From: Solea solea
Taxonomy: Eukaryota > Chordata > Actinopteri > Pleuronectiformes > Soleidae
Direction of reading: 5' to 3'
DNA length: 64,000 nt
NCBI RefSeq assembly: GCF_958295425.1
Contig: NC_081143.1
Location: 18,638,686-18,702,685 of the forward strand
The translations under genes were made by a program, and so were the position numbers. Every line of letters starts with the position of its first letter. The first letter of the stretch is position 1. Of the stretch, positions 34,501 through 45,531 are shown piece after piece. The notes beneath the pieces are model-generated. The model saw only the letters and a list, made by a program, of their open reading frames with translations. It was not told where the DNA came from and did not search any database.

Positions 34501-37463
34501 AAGAGCCTGGGCCCCATCTTCAGTCCCCAGACCCCGCACTGAGATGACACTCTGGTAGAGATGGCCATTAGGATCTAGTTGGAAGGAAAACAATGAGACA
34601 AAAATTATGACTGTAAACTGTACCAAGACCATACATTTCTCTCTACAGTAATGCTGAAATGCTTACAGAGATAAAGCAGGTGGATGTGTTTATCCCTGTA
34701 GGAGGCAGAAAAGCTGAGTGGGGCGAGACTGGACTCTTCTCTCTCCAGCCGGTACCTCTGTAAAGTGTTAGGGTTCAATTTCTGCAGGTACAGGAAATGA
34801 TCTCCTTTCTGTGGTGAGACAGAAACAGCAACCAGCAATTACAAAAAGTAGTCACTGGAAAACAAGGTCAGACAAAATTATGTTTTTGGGATAAGTGAGA
34901 CATTAAATAGCATACACACATTCCACATTAGCATTCCATTGAGTTAATCGTCTTCATGGCTGAGTATTGTGATCCAGTGAATTATGAATGTACAACTTTC
35001 TAGCAGGAAAAGCTAACATTCTATCTATCTGTTTATTGTTATAATTGGTATCAAAGCACTGTTACCTTTAAAGTGCATTATCAAAGCCCTTTTATGTTAT
35101 ATATTAACCTTCGTATGTGTGAAAATCTATCTATCATCAGAACCTGTACGACTTGTCAGTTTTACAACCTAACTAACTAACTGCTAACTAACTTCTAACT
35201 AATTGCTGTCTAACTACTGGCTAGTCTAATTGCTGTCTAGCTACCGCTAACTGTGTATGTGGAATAAACCTTCAGAAAGACAGTCGAGTTGTACCCGCCA
35301 TACTTGTTCTGGTTACCCTTTCCAGAAGGGAGTATAGGGCTGAAAGGATCAGCCATTAAAAATCTGGACAAATATTTAATCATGATCTTACCTGTTCAGT
35401 TGTGAAGATGACAAACTGCTGTGTTTCTGCCAATATATTTGCGTTCCACCTAAACGCAAAAAAAGGAACAGTCATTAACATACTACAGGAAACAAAAGGT
35501 CAGATTGCACTACATGGTGAAAAACAAAGGGAACATTTCTGTGACTGAAATTACAGGCACAGAAATGACCACAAGGCAGATGGATGTGGAAAGCATCAAT
35601 ACCCATTTCAGAAAGACAACACCACCAAATCTAATCGACTGTCGAATCTAAAGTTAATCCTCACATTAACTTGAAAGATCCAAAATGGCAGTCAAATGCA
35701 GCCTTTCCTCAACCAGAAACTATAGTTTGTCCAATTACAACTGCCAACACCATAAGCACAAAACACACATAACAAGACTAACCTTATGACCTCTTCTTGA
35801 GCCAGGACCTCCTCTATGGGCTGCTGTGGAGCAGAAAGCAGTGAGTCCAGCAGTCTCACAGCTCCTCGCTGGAACAACACCACAGGCTCTCCTCCCTGTA
35901 CACAGTGAATCTTCCAGATATCTGATGACACCTAGAGAGAGAAAATGTACAAGTGGTAAGAATGAGAATGTGCTCAGTTTTATCAGTTACTCTGAACAGG
36001 TTATATATTACTCAAATTATAGGAAACAAAGAGAACAGATTTATTTTCCAGCATGTGTAAACTCGGTTAAGAAATGTAAAAATGAAGAGGATGCAAAGTG
36101 CTACAGAGTGTAAATAGAAGCTCCTGACACTATTGGTGTGAATATGCCCTAACAGAAGAGACTAAATGAATGAATACTCCTGTTTTGACTTACGGTTGCT
36201 TTGAAGGTCTTATCTAAAATTATGTCACCTTCCTTCCATATTTTGATCACCTTAAGAAAATAGGATAAAGAACAGGCATTAACAGGGAACAGATATTCTT
36301 GAGTTGTGTAATCTGACAGCAAGTCAGTGGGGGGTTCACACAAAAATAAAAAAAACATAAGCCTAAAAGATTTTACCTTTTTGTCACAGACAGCCACATA
36401 TTCCTTAGTCAGTGAGTTGAAGACTGCTGAACAGGTCAGTGTCTGACCCTGTTTGATGGTCCAGCTGCCCAGTGGCTTCTGGTCTGACACCTGTCACAAC
36501 CACAGAACAGAGAGGAAATATAATAACATCCTTTTCGCCAATAACGGGACCATCATCTGATAACATGAACATGTGCAAATGTGCATGCATTACTAAGTAA
36601 TTAGCTAAAACATAGAATAGAAGTCATGGTGTGTGTGTGTTAAGGCTAATTGCAATATGAAACGTACATATTATTTCGTAATTCCAAATTTGGCTGCCCC
36701 CTCATACTGTAACATACCTATAATCCAGCTACTTAACGGCCAGAGAAATGACAAGATAAATTACTTGACAGTTACAATGACATACACTGCAGTTACACTT
36801 GTTTTCCTATTTTTTTTTACCAGTGTATTTCAACAGGGCACCATATATTTATGAGTAGCAGACCTTGTAGTTAGAATGGAAATAACGCATTTTATGTTCG
36901 GTCTACATTAAATGCTACGGTTTACGTCTGTATTAGCAGCAAGCCAAAGCAGAAACATAATATTATTTACTACGTACTTATGTATTTACAAGTCTCGTAA
37001 TCACATCACATTTCTTCATAATGTCGTGCAGCCCTGGTGCTTTGAGCGCCTTACGTTGAGTATAGCTAACGTTAGCTAATCCACTTTGCATGTTTTGGTA
37101 AACTAGTACTCCACCGCTGCTATACCCATTAGTACCGGGTTTAAAAGAAAAGGGGTGAATGTACTATCCGAGCTTTGAAGTATGTTTTGTCTGGTCCATG
37201 GTGTTGTGTTGCTGAAAACAGCCGTTGATGCTCGTGGACACGAGTTTAACATGTTTTACACTCATCAGCTGGCCCAGTTTAGGAAGAGCCTCATCAAAAC
37301 AAACGCTAAAACTCACCTTGTACAGCGTAACAGATCTGGTCCAGTCGGTGACGATGACATGGTCACTGTCTCGCTCCTCTTCGACGCCCTGAATGCCCGA
37401 GTTAGACAAGTTTTGAGCTGGAACGAGTCCGCACAACGTGTATCCCTCATACAACGCGGCCAT
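28529..37463 (-). CDS. nol11: nol11, nucleolar protein 11 (complete, 18 exons)
   Basis: NOL11 is a nucleolar UTP-A/t-UTP component needed for rDNA transcription and 18S pre-rRNA processing. Exons: 37317-37463, 36377-36490, 36194-36250, 35783-35931, 35392-35449, 34667-34808, 34368-34574, 33396-33472, 32821-32944, 32605-32693, 32234-32299, 31919-32103, 31008-31133, 29972-30220, 29703-29781, 29477-29569, 28810-28917, 28529-28642. All have AG/GT borders in frame and total 2,184 bp (727 aa; human is about 719). Similarity is clear from start ([20 protein letters not shown]) to end ([15 protein letters not shown]). The first half resembles a beta-propeller and the C-terminal part is helical. The exon 14/15 joint is placed so the protein reads [19 protein letters not shown], matching the human order. 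Confidence 0.95.
30650..30790 (-). ncRNA. possible H/ACA-like hairpin in nol11 intron 13
   Basis: A strong hairpin spans 30668-30714 (CAAGTGG pairs with CCACTTG, then ATGCC with GGCAT). On the minus strand (the nol11 sense strand) it is preceded by AGAGAA (fits H box ANANNA) and followed by ACACAT (an ACA three bases from a potential end). Human NOL11 hosts the H/ACA RNA SNORA38B in an intron. However, the internal loop is too small for a standard pseudouridylation pocket and the upstream hairpin is weak, so this is only a candidate. Confidence 0.18.
31440..31650. repeat. decayed palindromic GATAAC-rich repeat
   Basis: Repeated GATAAC and GTTATC motifs in both orientations (TTGTGATAACAAG, TTTGTTATCAAGG, CCTATGATAACATGATG, CACAAGATAACAG) suggest a degraded MITE-type repeat in nol11 intron 12. 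The ends are not defined. Confidence 0.4.
34989..35370 (+). mobile_element. solo LTR (382 bp), same family as 25750-27700
   Basis: It begins TGTACAACTTTCTAGCAGG and ends AATCTGGACA. It shares nearly its whole length with the left LTR of the rearranged element, including TTATATATTAACCTTCGTATG, the CTAACTAACT-rich middle and GGAATAAACCTTCAGAAAG. The AATAAA could be the LTR polyadenylation signal. There is no internal region. It sits in nol11 intron 5, opposite in orientation to the gene, and ends about 20 bp from the exon 5 donor. No clear target duplication remains. Confidence 0.8.
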
Positions 37464-39077
37464 GTTTGGACGAGAAGAGAGGAGAAATCATAGGGTATCG
37501 CGAGAATAGATACGAGAACGCTACGCGTTTCCTTTAACGATTTGGTGCATTACCGCCGCTATCTGGTATGGAGTGTGAATCAAAACGTCTGTTAATTCTG
37601 CAGAGGTGGAAATAGTAGTGAAATATTCGACTTAAGTAAAAGTAGCACTATTTGGATAAAATGTTACTTAAGTACAAATAAAAAAGTAGCTTGTTTAAAA
37701 TGTACTCAAAGTTCAAAGTTTAACAAGGTCGAGGTTATTTCTGTGTAGGTCAAAAAGGACATGTAATCACGAATTTTAAATAAAACAGTAGAACATTTTA
37801 GTTTGACTAACAAATAATCTACTGCTTGAGGAAATACTGTATCTTAAACTGTTGGGTCAACAACAGTCAACAGTGGATCTTAACTGGGCTGAGGGCGCCC
37901 TCTGCTGTCAGAGGAGAAGATTACACCTCATGTTCTCTGATTTTCCAATTGTTATAGGTATTTTTTTATTTATGGCTAAAAGTCCACACTATATTATTAC
38001 TATGACATGGGATGGAATATGCTTTATAAGTGAAGGATTACCTACCCTTTGCACTGCAATGTTGGGTTTATAAAGCTCTATATAAATAATAATGGCAATA
38101 ATCAGGGTTCTAAATTAACTTTTTTGATCACCAGCCAATTTGGCCAATCGGAATTTACACCAAATTTCTAAATCCGTGTTAGTGTGTCTTGTTGCCACCT
38201 TTGCCCCCTATTTGCCATTTCATTTCCTGTAACCTGTATGTGTGTTTCCTGTGTTCCTGTCAGAACGTCTTGTCTGCTCTCTGAATGGCTGAGTTGTAAA
38301 AGCTGGTGTGTGATGAACTCGGTTGTTTGCAATTAGATTAGTTCTGCTCACTTATCCTTTTTCCTCTGCTTTAATTTGAATCATTTGGAACAAAAAATGC
38401 TTTGAATATTAGTATTCAGACAAGGTTTGCAAAATTATTTTTTCCAGGTACAACCTAAAATACTAAATGTTAATGTTTAAGTGTTGTTTTTCAGTAGCTC
38501 CCATGTCAGATGACCCACAGATCATATTATATTACACATTATTGTTTCCCTAGCATAGGCCACACCTTTTTTGCTAGATTAATTCACTTATTATTGAATT
38601 AATTTATTTTATTTGATCTGTTGTAATTGTGGTTTATTGTTCGTCTGTGACTTTTATCCACGTTTTTGAAGTCTTCATTTGTTTTAGTTGTTTTAGATGT
38701 ATCTTAGTGAGCTTCTATGCCTTTTACTTGTTATACAACTCTTTGAATTTCACACACTTGACTGCAATTGTATTGCTACCATACCTATTTCTTTCTACCC
38801 AGGTGAACAAGACCTCTTTGTATTGCATGTTACAGAAATACGGAGCGTGAAAGACCACAGCAAACCATGTACATTCTTAATAAATACCTTGTGAAGTGCA
38901 GTAGTGTCACCCACTTTATGAATTAGAACCAGGTTGCATAAAACCATGTCTGAAATGTTTAATTTGTGTGAAGTGTGTTACATTATAGGTTAAAAACAAA
39001 AGCCATTTGACCACTGAGTGACAAAAATGCACCACCAACAACACGATCGATGGCCAGAAAAGGGACTTGTTGCTGTT
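37464..39077. other. intergenic region between nol11 and the first apoh-like gene
   Basis: The nol11 promoter should lie at its left end; no TATA box is visible. A fragment of an abundant fish repeat (ACTTAAGTAAAAGTAGCAC type) lies at about 37605-37700. Open frames here are short and unsupported. A possible ATTAAA signal for the apoh-like gene occurs on the minus strand near 38957. Confidence 0.5.
37605..37700. repeat. teleost interspersed repeat fragment (ACTTAAGTAAAAGT type)
   Basis: GAGGTGGAAATAGTAGTGAA followed by CTTAAGTAAAAGTAGCAC and ACTTAAGTACAAATAAAAAAG is a widely dispersed fish repeat. A related, more decayed segment lies at about 40125-40315. Confidence 0.5.
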
Positions 39078-42000
39078 TTAGCAAGGTTCAATTTCTGATG
39101 GAAGCTCACTTGAACGAAGAGAATAATTAGCAGAGCTGGGCTCTAGAAGAGAAAGAGAGGAAAACAGAGAGCGATTCTGAAAAATAGAGACAATTCTGAA
39201 GAATGTCACATGCATCATGACACAGAAAAACAAATGAAGGTGCTTTTGCTTTTACCTGACTTAAAGTTATAGCCTATCACTTTCACACGTTTCAAAACTT
39301 CAACAGTGGTACTAAATATATACAAATAATAATACAGTTTCTCTCTAATAGCGACAGTATATTTACTTTACCTTCAAAGCAACCAGGTATTATGAGCGTT
39401 CCATCCATGCACTGAGTTGTTACTGCATGACCACAACTCCTGAACTGGTCCTTGCAGTACAACGAGACAATTTCTTTGTGTAAGACTTTGTTTGGTTTCA
39501 GATTTTTGATCCACACTTTTTCTCCTCTGTATAATATCCTTCCTCTCTGTATGCCAACACTGCAAGGTCCTGTAAAATGTAATAAAGTAGTTATTGGTCA
39601 ACAACGTTTGTACTCGTACATACACGTATTCTATTAATATACACAGTGCAAATGCTGAAACCATAGATTTCAGATCTAATTAATAATCAACACAAGCTAC
39701 ATAGATAGATAGATAGATGTAATATGAGTTCTACTTTTGCAAGATGGCATCTCAGACCAATTCCCATTTTTTTCGCAAACAATCTGCATGCTTCCTTCCA
39801 GCACATAGTCTCCATGGCAACCATATGTGACTGCTTCCATGTAGTCATATTGTCTCTGGCTGTCGCTTGACTTGTAGCCATTGTCAATGTTTCCTGGTGG
39901 AGGGCATGTCACCACTGCACGGAAACAACAAGTTTAGTTCATTCACTGAATGTTAAATGGTGTACTGGATATTTAAAACCGAAGAGATAAATACATGCAG
40001 GTTGCAGACAGTTAGAAAGTAGATGTACGTGCTGACTCTTTGGAATTGAAACCACAACCTTCCGGTTGAAAGACAACTCGCCCTACCACGGCGCTACCAT
40101 AGCTCAATCCTTACTCCTCCCTTTTTCAATACTTTCACTTCTAAAACTTAAGTACAATTTATATCAGAAAGTTACTTTTGGTAAAGTACAGTAAATGTCT
40201 TAGTCTATACATAGACTTTTACTTAAGAACTATTATAAAAAGTGGCTTCAACTTCTACCAAAGTCATTTTCTGGTAAGATACTCAAGTATCCCTTTGAAG
40301 TACTTTATAGAAGACTGGACAAACTACATCAGTGGACCTGATGGTCAGATTGTTTCCTGAGCTGCTGTTAAAACACAGTATTGTTAAAGGAATACTTCAC
40401 CGATTTGCATTTAGCTTTGTATTACTAGAATAGGGGTACTATTTTTGAAAAAAGTGTCACTGGTGGGCACGTATCAAAAAAAGTATGAAGATGTTTCTCG
40501 ACTCAGGGGAAACTGAGGCTGGGAAGCACAATTTTTTAAAAACTACCCCTATTCTAGTAATACAAATCTAAATGAAAATCAGAGAAGTATTCCTTTAAGA
40601 AGTCTGACAGCCAGAAATGTTGTGCACGACGTGTTTGGTATCGTTAAGTGCACCGGGTGTTTCATACAATACCTTGACATTTGGGTGTCTCGGTCCACGT
40701 GCCGCTGGCAGTGCACTCCGCTCTTGCACTGCCAACAACTGCATATGGAGGCAGACACTTGTATGTCCCTGTGATGCCATACTGAGTGGTGTTCCCTCTT
40801 ATTGTCTTGTCATAAATTATCATTCCAAACTGTGGGATTGGAGCAAGACCACAGGACACAGCTATGGGGGGGGGGGGGGGATATGAGAGAATATGACACC
40901 TCATTTGTGCCTGTACTGCATGCTGCTGGTATATTTGAGTTTGCTCTGTACAAGCTATATGTTTTTTTTGTTGAGGAATACATACGCTTGCACTCTGGTA
41001 CTTGTGTACTCCATGTTCCATTGGCTTGACACACACCAGAGACGGCTCCAGTCAAGATATACCTGTGCAAAGCAGCCATATCATATCATATCATATCATA
41101 TCATATCATATCATATCATATCATATCATATCATATCATATCATATCATATCATATCATATCATATTATATTTTTGGGTTAGCCAGCAGGCTGCTTTTTT
41201 CCCATTACTATATTAAAACGTATATACAGAAGCTAAAGAATGTGCAATATAGCGTGTCTTACATCCTTTTTTTCCCATTTTGTTTCCATTTTCACCAACT
41301 ATACAAACACAGCTGAGCAAAAAGCACTCAAATCTTTAAAAATCGGATTGAATTTGTGAAATTTGGAAACACATCACAGTTCAAAGTTCGCTTGCCTCGT
41401 TTTTATGAACAAAAATGGGAGAAAAATGGTCTAAAAAATTTTTTTTTGTGACTTCTGCACAATTACCACACTAATTTGTGACCTATCCCTAGCATGTCCA
41501 TATAAGGAGTTGTGTATTATTCCCACAGCAATTTACCAAGGGTGCACCTGTGGCACAGAGCCGTGTCACTGAGGGTTAAATGAGCACAAAATACTTGATA
41601 AGTGAGTCAAATTACGTTGAGTGCATTTGCCATCCAAAGGGATTTAAGACACACAACACAGTTCACAAAAACATTAAAAAATACTTCTAATCTTCTGCAT
41701 TTGATTTTTTGTTTTACAATTATGTTAAGAGAATGGAAGAGAAAATATCAGCCTCTGACACAAACAGCAGCCTCTGCATCGCATCTACCGTCAAAGCATA
41801 TCACTGAACCTCCTCCAGCTTTTTTACAGGAGAAAAAAACTAATCTGTGAAGCAGAGTCAAATACAACTGGATATAATATTCTTACCCTTCATGACAAGT
41901 ATAGTTGATCAGACTCTGGTACACGATGTCTTCATAGTCCAATTCCCCATTAGCCAAATGATCAGGGGGTGGACACCGTTTTGCTGCAAGAGAGAATACG

Positions 42001-43818
42001 ATACACAGCACATGAGTAAATGTTTCTGTCATTGCAATTCAGTTATTTCCTTTTAGATGAAAAAGTCATAGATTTACATACTGTATATGCTTTTTCATAG
42101 ATTTACATACGGTATATGCTTGATCATATCTAAATTGTAGTAAAGCTAGAGGAATATCTGTAAAGCACTGTTTTTTTGTCTTCATTTGTTCACTTTAAAA
42201 CCTGTAATGAAGCAGTTACAGTTACATTACCATCTACTGTGTTGATATCAAAGATGTATGTTTCATTTTAAACACTGATGTTTTCCACATAATGACTAGA
42301 CTAACTAATCTACCTAAGCCCAGTATGTTCTTTAAGTTCTCATTAGACTATTGGAGACCCACGTATGCACATTAATCTGCTTTTTGTCCATTGTCCACTT
42401 GCAGTGCAAACAATCGTCCGAGGGCCCAGCACAGCGGTGTGTCCCTGTTCACAGGACAGTGCTAACACGGCCCCGGGGTTAAAGTACTTCTGGAGCCCGT
42501 CCACTGCAATGTTGGCACCCAGCTCAGGCCTGGAACACACTGAAGAGACACGTGGATTAGACCATCATTTTGCATTAGACACGGACTTCAACGCAGCATT
42601 GACGCAATCTAATCGAAATAAACTTCTATAAATGTTATTCCGTTGGAAAGCCAAGTTTATTTTCCTTTTAAATGGCACCACACTGTAAAGGAAATGTTAT
42701 TTGTGGGTTGAGCAGCAGAGTTGAGTATGTGGGTTGCGCCCATGAAAAACTTGCCAAATCTTCTCTGCCAATGCCAAACAGCTTTTTCCTGCTACTGACT
42801 CTTGTTTGGTGTCCTTGTTTGGTTTGGATGATTGAAATATTGACAATTTAACAGGGGCCTCAGTAGCATGGTGAAGAACTACACACAGCCTCAACAGCCT
42901 GGCACCTTTTCCTCATGCTGGTCACCAAGATGACACCGCTCGCCCCCGCAGAACCGGGTTTATCAGAGGCTGCCTCCTGAATTTGTGAGAGGAGAGGATA
43001 GAGTGGCCTGCCTGCAGTCCTTACATCGACCCTATTAAACACTTTATGGGATCAGCTTGGCCACAACCACATTGGCTGACTTTAGCGACAAATGCTGGTG
43101 GAAGAATGAGATGCTCTCGCACAGCAGTGTGTGACCAGGCCAGTGACCAGCATGAGGACAACAAACATTTCACTAAACATTTATGAAACCAAACAAATGA
43201 AATTACATAAAGGCCTTCAACCCCTATACGTCAAAACTAAACATCACCACATGCAGTGTCCAGCGTTACCATGGCCGATGATGAATGTGGTGTTTTTGGA
43301 TGCATAATTCCTTTCAAATTTATTTATTTTCCATTAAATGTCCATGTAAATTAGAACAAAAACTTAAATTTAACGGGAAAATATATAATTCAGCACAGAA
43401 TAAAAGGAAGTATAGTCAAAACAAAGTGTCCTCCTTTCCATCAACCCCGTTACCAAAACCTAACCCATCCTATGTGAACTTTGACCCCTCTCCATGATGA
43501 ACATGCGAGATGCGAGAACAAGATTCATTTGATACCTTTACCATTATTAAACCATTATTAAATCTAAATCTAAATATACAAAAATATAAAATGTCTGTTT
43601 ACAGATTACAGATCATACACATCCATATATACACCATAGATAAATATATAAACATATTAATAGCCACCACACGACACACATCAAAAATAATGAAGTAATA
43701 ATAACGATTGATTCATGCAATTCAAGAGCCTAAAATAAGGGCAAATACCAGTGTCTTGTCCAGATGTGATGGTAATAAAAAAGGGACAAAGTAGAAACGA
43801 CATCAGCATGAAGTCCAT
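39078..43818 (-). CDS. apoh: apolipoprotein H (beta-2-glycoprotein I)-like, paralog 1
   Basis: Secreted plasma glycoprotein of the sushi (CCP) family; family members bind anionic phospholipid and heparin. Exons: 43749-43818, 42363-42539, 41887-41983, 40986-41062, 40673-40861, 39735-39914, 39372-39569, 39078-39142; total 1,053 bp, 350 aa (human about 345). Start MDFMLMSFLLCPFFITI is a signal peptide. Five sushi domains follow, with domain 2 split over two exons (97 and 77 bp), as in mammalian APOH. The last domain (RPCSVGIQRGRILY..KPNKVLHKEIVSLYCKDQFRSC..PGCFE) is the modified fifth domain. The final exon ends SEIEPC-stop, preserving the terminal Cys that in human closes an extra disulphide. 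The human membrane-insertion loop LAFWK has no evident equivalent. All splice joints are GT-AG and in phase. Confidence 0.9.
39701..39718. repeat. (TAGA)n microsatellite
   Basis: Short ATAGATAGATAGATAGA run in the intron between exons 6 and 7 of the first apoh-like gene. Confidence 0.7.
40035..40110 (-). repeat. tRNA-derived SINE fragment
   Basis: On the minus strand: ATGGTAGCGCCGTGGTAGGG, then CTTTCAACCGGAAGGTTGTG and GTTTCAATTCC, i.e. A-box and B-box-like parts of a common teleost SINE. A similar fragment is at 61025-61110. Confidence 0.55.
40384..40598. mobile_element. TTAA-flanked MITE
   Basis: TTAA followed by AGGAATACTTCACCGATTTG is mirrored by ..GAAGTATTCCT then TTAA. The inverted repeats extend about 60 bp on each side (through TTGTATTACTAGAATAGGGG and its complement). 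With TTAA at both ends this fits a piggyBac- or Kolobok-derived non-autonomous element of about 215 bp. It lies in intron 5 of the first apoh-like gene. Confidence 0.8.
41078..41167. repeat. (TCATA)n pentanucleotide array
   Basis: About 18 perfect copies of CATAT in tandem, ending at TCATATTATATTTTT. It lies only about 15 bp upstream of exon 4 (40986-41062) of the first apoh-like gene, so it abuts the 3' splice-site region. Confidence 0.95.
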
Positions 43819-44699
43819 CCTTATCCATGTGCAGATGGTGCTTAGTTCTTCCCTGGGGTCTGTGCTCCAGATACAAAATTCAGGACTGCTCGCTCACTGC
43901 TGTTTTTGTGTCTCTGGGTAAACAGATTAAAGGCAGCATGAAGTGAATTCTAATCATTCCTGTTTTGTGTACTGTCCATTTGTTTGTATGTCTCTTATCT
44001 TGTTATTTGCATTCACAGACTGTAATCCATGTGACAAGTTTCACTAGTGGACTTTGCCTTATTGCAGCAATATTATGAAACAGGAACTAAAAAGATTTTT
44101 ATTTTGTTCTTCTTTTTTTTTTTTCCTTACAGATGTTTTAAGCTGAGCCAAAACAAAGAATATGACAGCATAGAAGATGTTTAACGTGACATTGTCATTT
44201 ACAAATATAGAGAGTAATAATGTAGTTTTAATATAGTTTTGTTCTCTTGTTGAGATTATGAAAAAAAGAAAGTAATAATAATATGTTGGTGTGTTCTCTA
44301 AATTCAGCTTTATGAATGATTCTAACTGATTCTAACCCTTTTCTGCAATAAAAACAATGGCATTATATTACTCATATACACTTCTACACAATAACTCAAA
44401 TAAGGCAATGTACAAGTGAACAGTGCAACTTTCTCAATGTGCCACAATCTAAAACATTTTTCATCCATAATATCTCCCAAAAACCTAAAACACAGATACT
44501 GTCTGAATGTTAACTTCATCAATAGTTAGTGAGACTTCATCCTTTCTTAAATTATATGTATTTGTTTTTAACTTATTTTCTTCAAACCAAAACCTACATT
44601 TAACCATTTCATTTTCAATATTTAACTCTAATACTTCCATTCAACAAGGACAAGGAAGGGGAGTAGGAGATGAGACTGAGGGCACAAAACTGTGTTGAA

Positions 44700-45195
44700 G
44701 AATTTTGACTTTCTGACTTTAATCTCAGTATTACAATTTTTTTCTCAGAATTTTGACTTTAATCTCAGAAATACGACTTTTATCTCAGAATTCCGACCTT
44801 TTTACTTTTATCTCAGAATTCCGACTGACTTTTTTCTCAGAATTCTGGCTTTCTGACTTTAATCTCAGAATTCCAACTTTCTGACTTTAATCTCAGTTTT
44901 TTCTCAGACCTCCTACTTTATGACTTTAATCTCCGAATTCTGACTTTCTCAGAATTTTGACTTTAATCTCAGAATTCTGACTTTTTCTCAGAATTTTGAC
45001 TTTAATCTCAGAATTCTGACTTTTTTTCTCAGAATTTTGACTTTAATCTCAGAATTCTGACTTTTTTCTCAGAATTCTGACTTTAATCTCACAAATCTGA
45101 CTTTTTTCCCCATCACAATTTTGACTTCAATCTCAGAATTCTGACTTTTTCCTTAGTATTCCGACTTTTAATTTCAATCTCAGAACTCTGAAAGC
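44700..45195. repeat. satellite-like array of GACTTTAATCTCAGAATTCT units
   Basis: About 500 bp of variable-length units alternating TTTTGACTTTAATCTCAGAA and TTCTGACTTTTTTCTCAGAA. Copies diverge and spacing varies from about 18 to 40 bp. It is pyrimidine-rich on the plus strand. No coding sense. Confidence 0.9.
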
Positions 45196-45417
45196 TTTAT
45201 TTTTAATTTCATAATGTTGTGCAACATATTAAGAAAAGAACAACATTTACATACTCACCATGTCGAAGTTTTTCATGTATTTTGAGGTTAAATGATAACT
45301 TAAGGCTACCACAGGTTCTTGAAAGGGGGATGTAACAGATATTCAGCTGCAATAGCATCAGCAATAAACAAGTCTTTAAACGTACTTTCACATTTGAATT
45401 CACACAGAACGTATCAC

Positions 45418-45423
45418 TTTATT
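45418..45423 (-). promoter_or_regulatory. polyadenylation signal of apoh paralog 2
   Basis: AATAAA on the minus strand, about 110 bp after the stop codon at 45532-45534. Distance and position suit the 3' end of the upstream apoh-like gene. Confidence 0.55.
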
Positions 45424-45531
45424 AGTATTTGGAAATGACAGTTGAAATTAAAGTTGAAGTTGCAACACATTTTCCCCTGTGATCCAGTACATCCCATCCT
45501 GTCAATGTGTCTCACATCTGTCTGAGCAACA

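Larger units (their letters stand above)
43819..45531. other. intergenic region between the two apoh-like genes
   Basis: This contains the promoter of the downstream paralog (unlocated; no TATA box seen), a tandem satellite at 44700-45195 and the polyadenylation signal of the upstream paralog. A TGTTTAC motif on the minus strand near 43917 resembles a forkhead (FOXA) site, which would suit a liver gene, but this is weak evidence. Confidence 0.45.

Noticed and set aside
40893..41316. Plus-strand frames with (IISYH)n repeats
   Set aside because: They translate the pentanucleotide microsatellite and overlap exon 4 of the first apoh-like gene in antisense.
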